Assembly: GCF_001423845.1 (NCBI RefSeq)
Contig: NZ_LMPM01000001.1
Span: 1,031,493-1,095,492 of the forward strand
Length of the DNA stretch: 64,000 bases
Direction of reading: 5' to 3'
Source: Sphingomonas sp. Leaf357
GTDB lineage: Bacteria > Pseudomonadota > Alphaproteobacteria > Sphingomonadales > Sphingomonadaceae
How positions within the stretch are numbered: position 1 is the first letter of the stretch; every line of letters begins with the position of its first letter. Positions 63,584 to 64,000 of this stretch are shown here, in pieces. Under the pieces are notes generated by a model. That model saw only the letters and a program-made list of their open reading frames with translations. It had not been told where the DNA came from and searched no databases. Made by a program: the position numbers and the translations under genes.

Positions 63584-64000
63584 TCAAGCATCAGCGGGCG
63601 GACGCCGATCGATCATCTCGGCCACGATATCCGCCATCCCGGCAAGCTGATCGAGCACTTGTTTCGACACCTTGCGAACGCGATTGTCGATCACGCATAA
63701 AGCTCCGACATTTATGCCGTCACGGGTCGTCACGGGGTATCCTGCGTAGCATCGAATGCTGGGCGGGCCGGCCACCGAAGAAAAATGCGCAAACCGCCGA
63801 TCGCTGGCCGCGTTCGCCACGACAAAGGCTCCGCCCTGAGCGATAGTGTAGTTGCAGAACGCCTCCTCCCTGGGAGTACTCCCTGGGTCCAGGCCGCTTG
63901 CCGACTTTATCCATTGCGTGTCTCGGTCCATGAATGTCAGCAGAGAGACGGGAAAGCCCGTTACTCTCGTCACATGCCTGGTCACTAGATCGAATTGCCG
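63584..64000 (-). CDS. GAF domain protein (5' end cut by window)
   Basis: At least 138 residues; the frame is open to the right edge (RQFDLVTRHV precedes the listed GTG), so the start lies outside. GAF sensor domain: VTGFPVSLLTFMDRDTQWIK, EEAFCNYTIAQGG, IRCYAGYPVTT, and VGALCVIDNRVRKVS. The short C-terminus ends soon after the domain. This GAF class is often found at the front of sensor kinases or stand-alone stress sensors; no output domain is visible downstream. Confidence 0.85.
   Translation of the reverse strand, partial: RQFDLVTRHVTRVTGFPVSLLTFMDRDTQWIKSASGLDPGSTPREEAFCNYTIAQGGAFVVANAASDRRFAHFSSVAGPPSIRCYAGYPVTTRDGINVGALCVIDNRVRKVSKQVLDQLAGMADIVAEMIDRRPPADA

Overview
The window looks like a chromosomal stretch of an alphaproteobacterium of the Sphingomonas type. 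The signs are high GC, TonB-dependent receptors (TBDRs), PQQ dehydrogenases, a PEPxxWA-CTERM-type protein, DUF6894 and DUF5996 genes, and many CoA-linked catabolic enzymes. No rRNA, tRNA or CRISPR array was seen.

Region 1 (1-22061) is an intact, tightly packed catabolic cluster in divergent operons with many ATGA overlaps. It holds an SCP2-type thiolase, a Zn-ribbon/OB-fold HMG-CoA-synthase-like protein, three SDRs, two closely related MarR regulators, a BKACE (beta-keto acid cleavage) enzyme, an NPD-type flavoprotein, two acyl-CoA dehydrogenases, a CitE-like lyase, a MaoC hydratase, an aldehyde dehydrogenase, an APH-like kinase with a DUF6285 partner (resembling the LvaA/LvaB 4-hydroxyacyl-CoA kinase pair), a TBDR, a cyclase-family hydrolase, a PQQ/haem alcohol dehydrogenase and a Zn alcohol dehydrogenase. 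Together they suggest uptake of a hydrophobic substrate, oxidation of an alcohol to an acid, CoA activation elsewhere, and beta-oxidation-like removal of acyl units. The substrate cannot be read from sequence.

Region 2 (22062-25416) is a junction. It carries two directly repeated 837-bp IS6-family elements, gene remnants (including the tail of an exonuclease III gene) and a strong terminator.

Region 3 (25417-33243) is a second intact cluster: an OmpA-like protein, a di-haem cytochrome c peroxidase-like protein, a TBDR and an MFS transporter in one operon, divergent from an unusual cytochrome P450, followed by a GntR regulator.

Region 4 (33432-41652) is rich in decaying genes: nitroreductase, DUF5996, LysR and SDR genes carry nonsense codons or frameshifts. 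Intact neighbours are a membrane protein, an esterase, an aldo/keto reductase and a LysR regulator.

Region 5 (41684-57323) holds an NTF2-like protein, a methyltransferase, a secreted protein, a sorbosone-dehydrogenase-like/DUF2231 pair, alpha/beta hydrolases and a PaoABC-type periplasmic molybdenum aldehyde oxidoreductase with a second large subunit on the other strand. A PEP-CTERM-like protein and a broken DUF6894 gene follow. Degenerate copies of a dispersed intergenic repeat lie between these genes.

Region 6 (57522-64000) holds a truncated secreted protein, a broken Mrr-like restriction endonuclease with a divergent broken XRE regulator, a DUF389/ClC membrane pair, DUF3253 and DUF1905 proteins, and the end of a GAF-domain protein.
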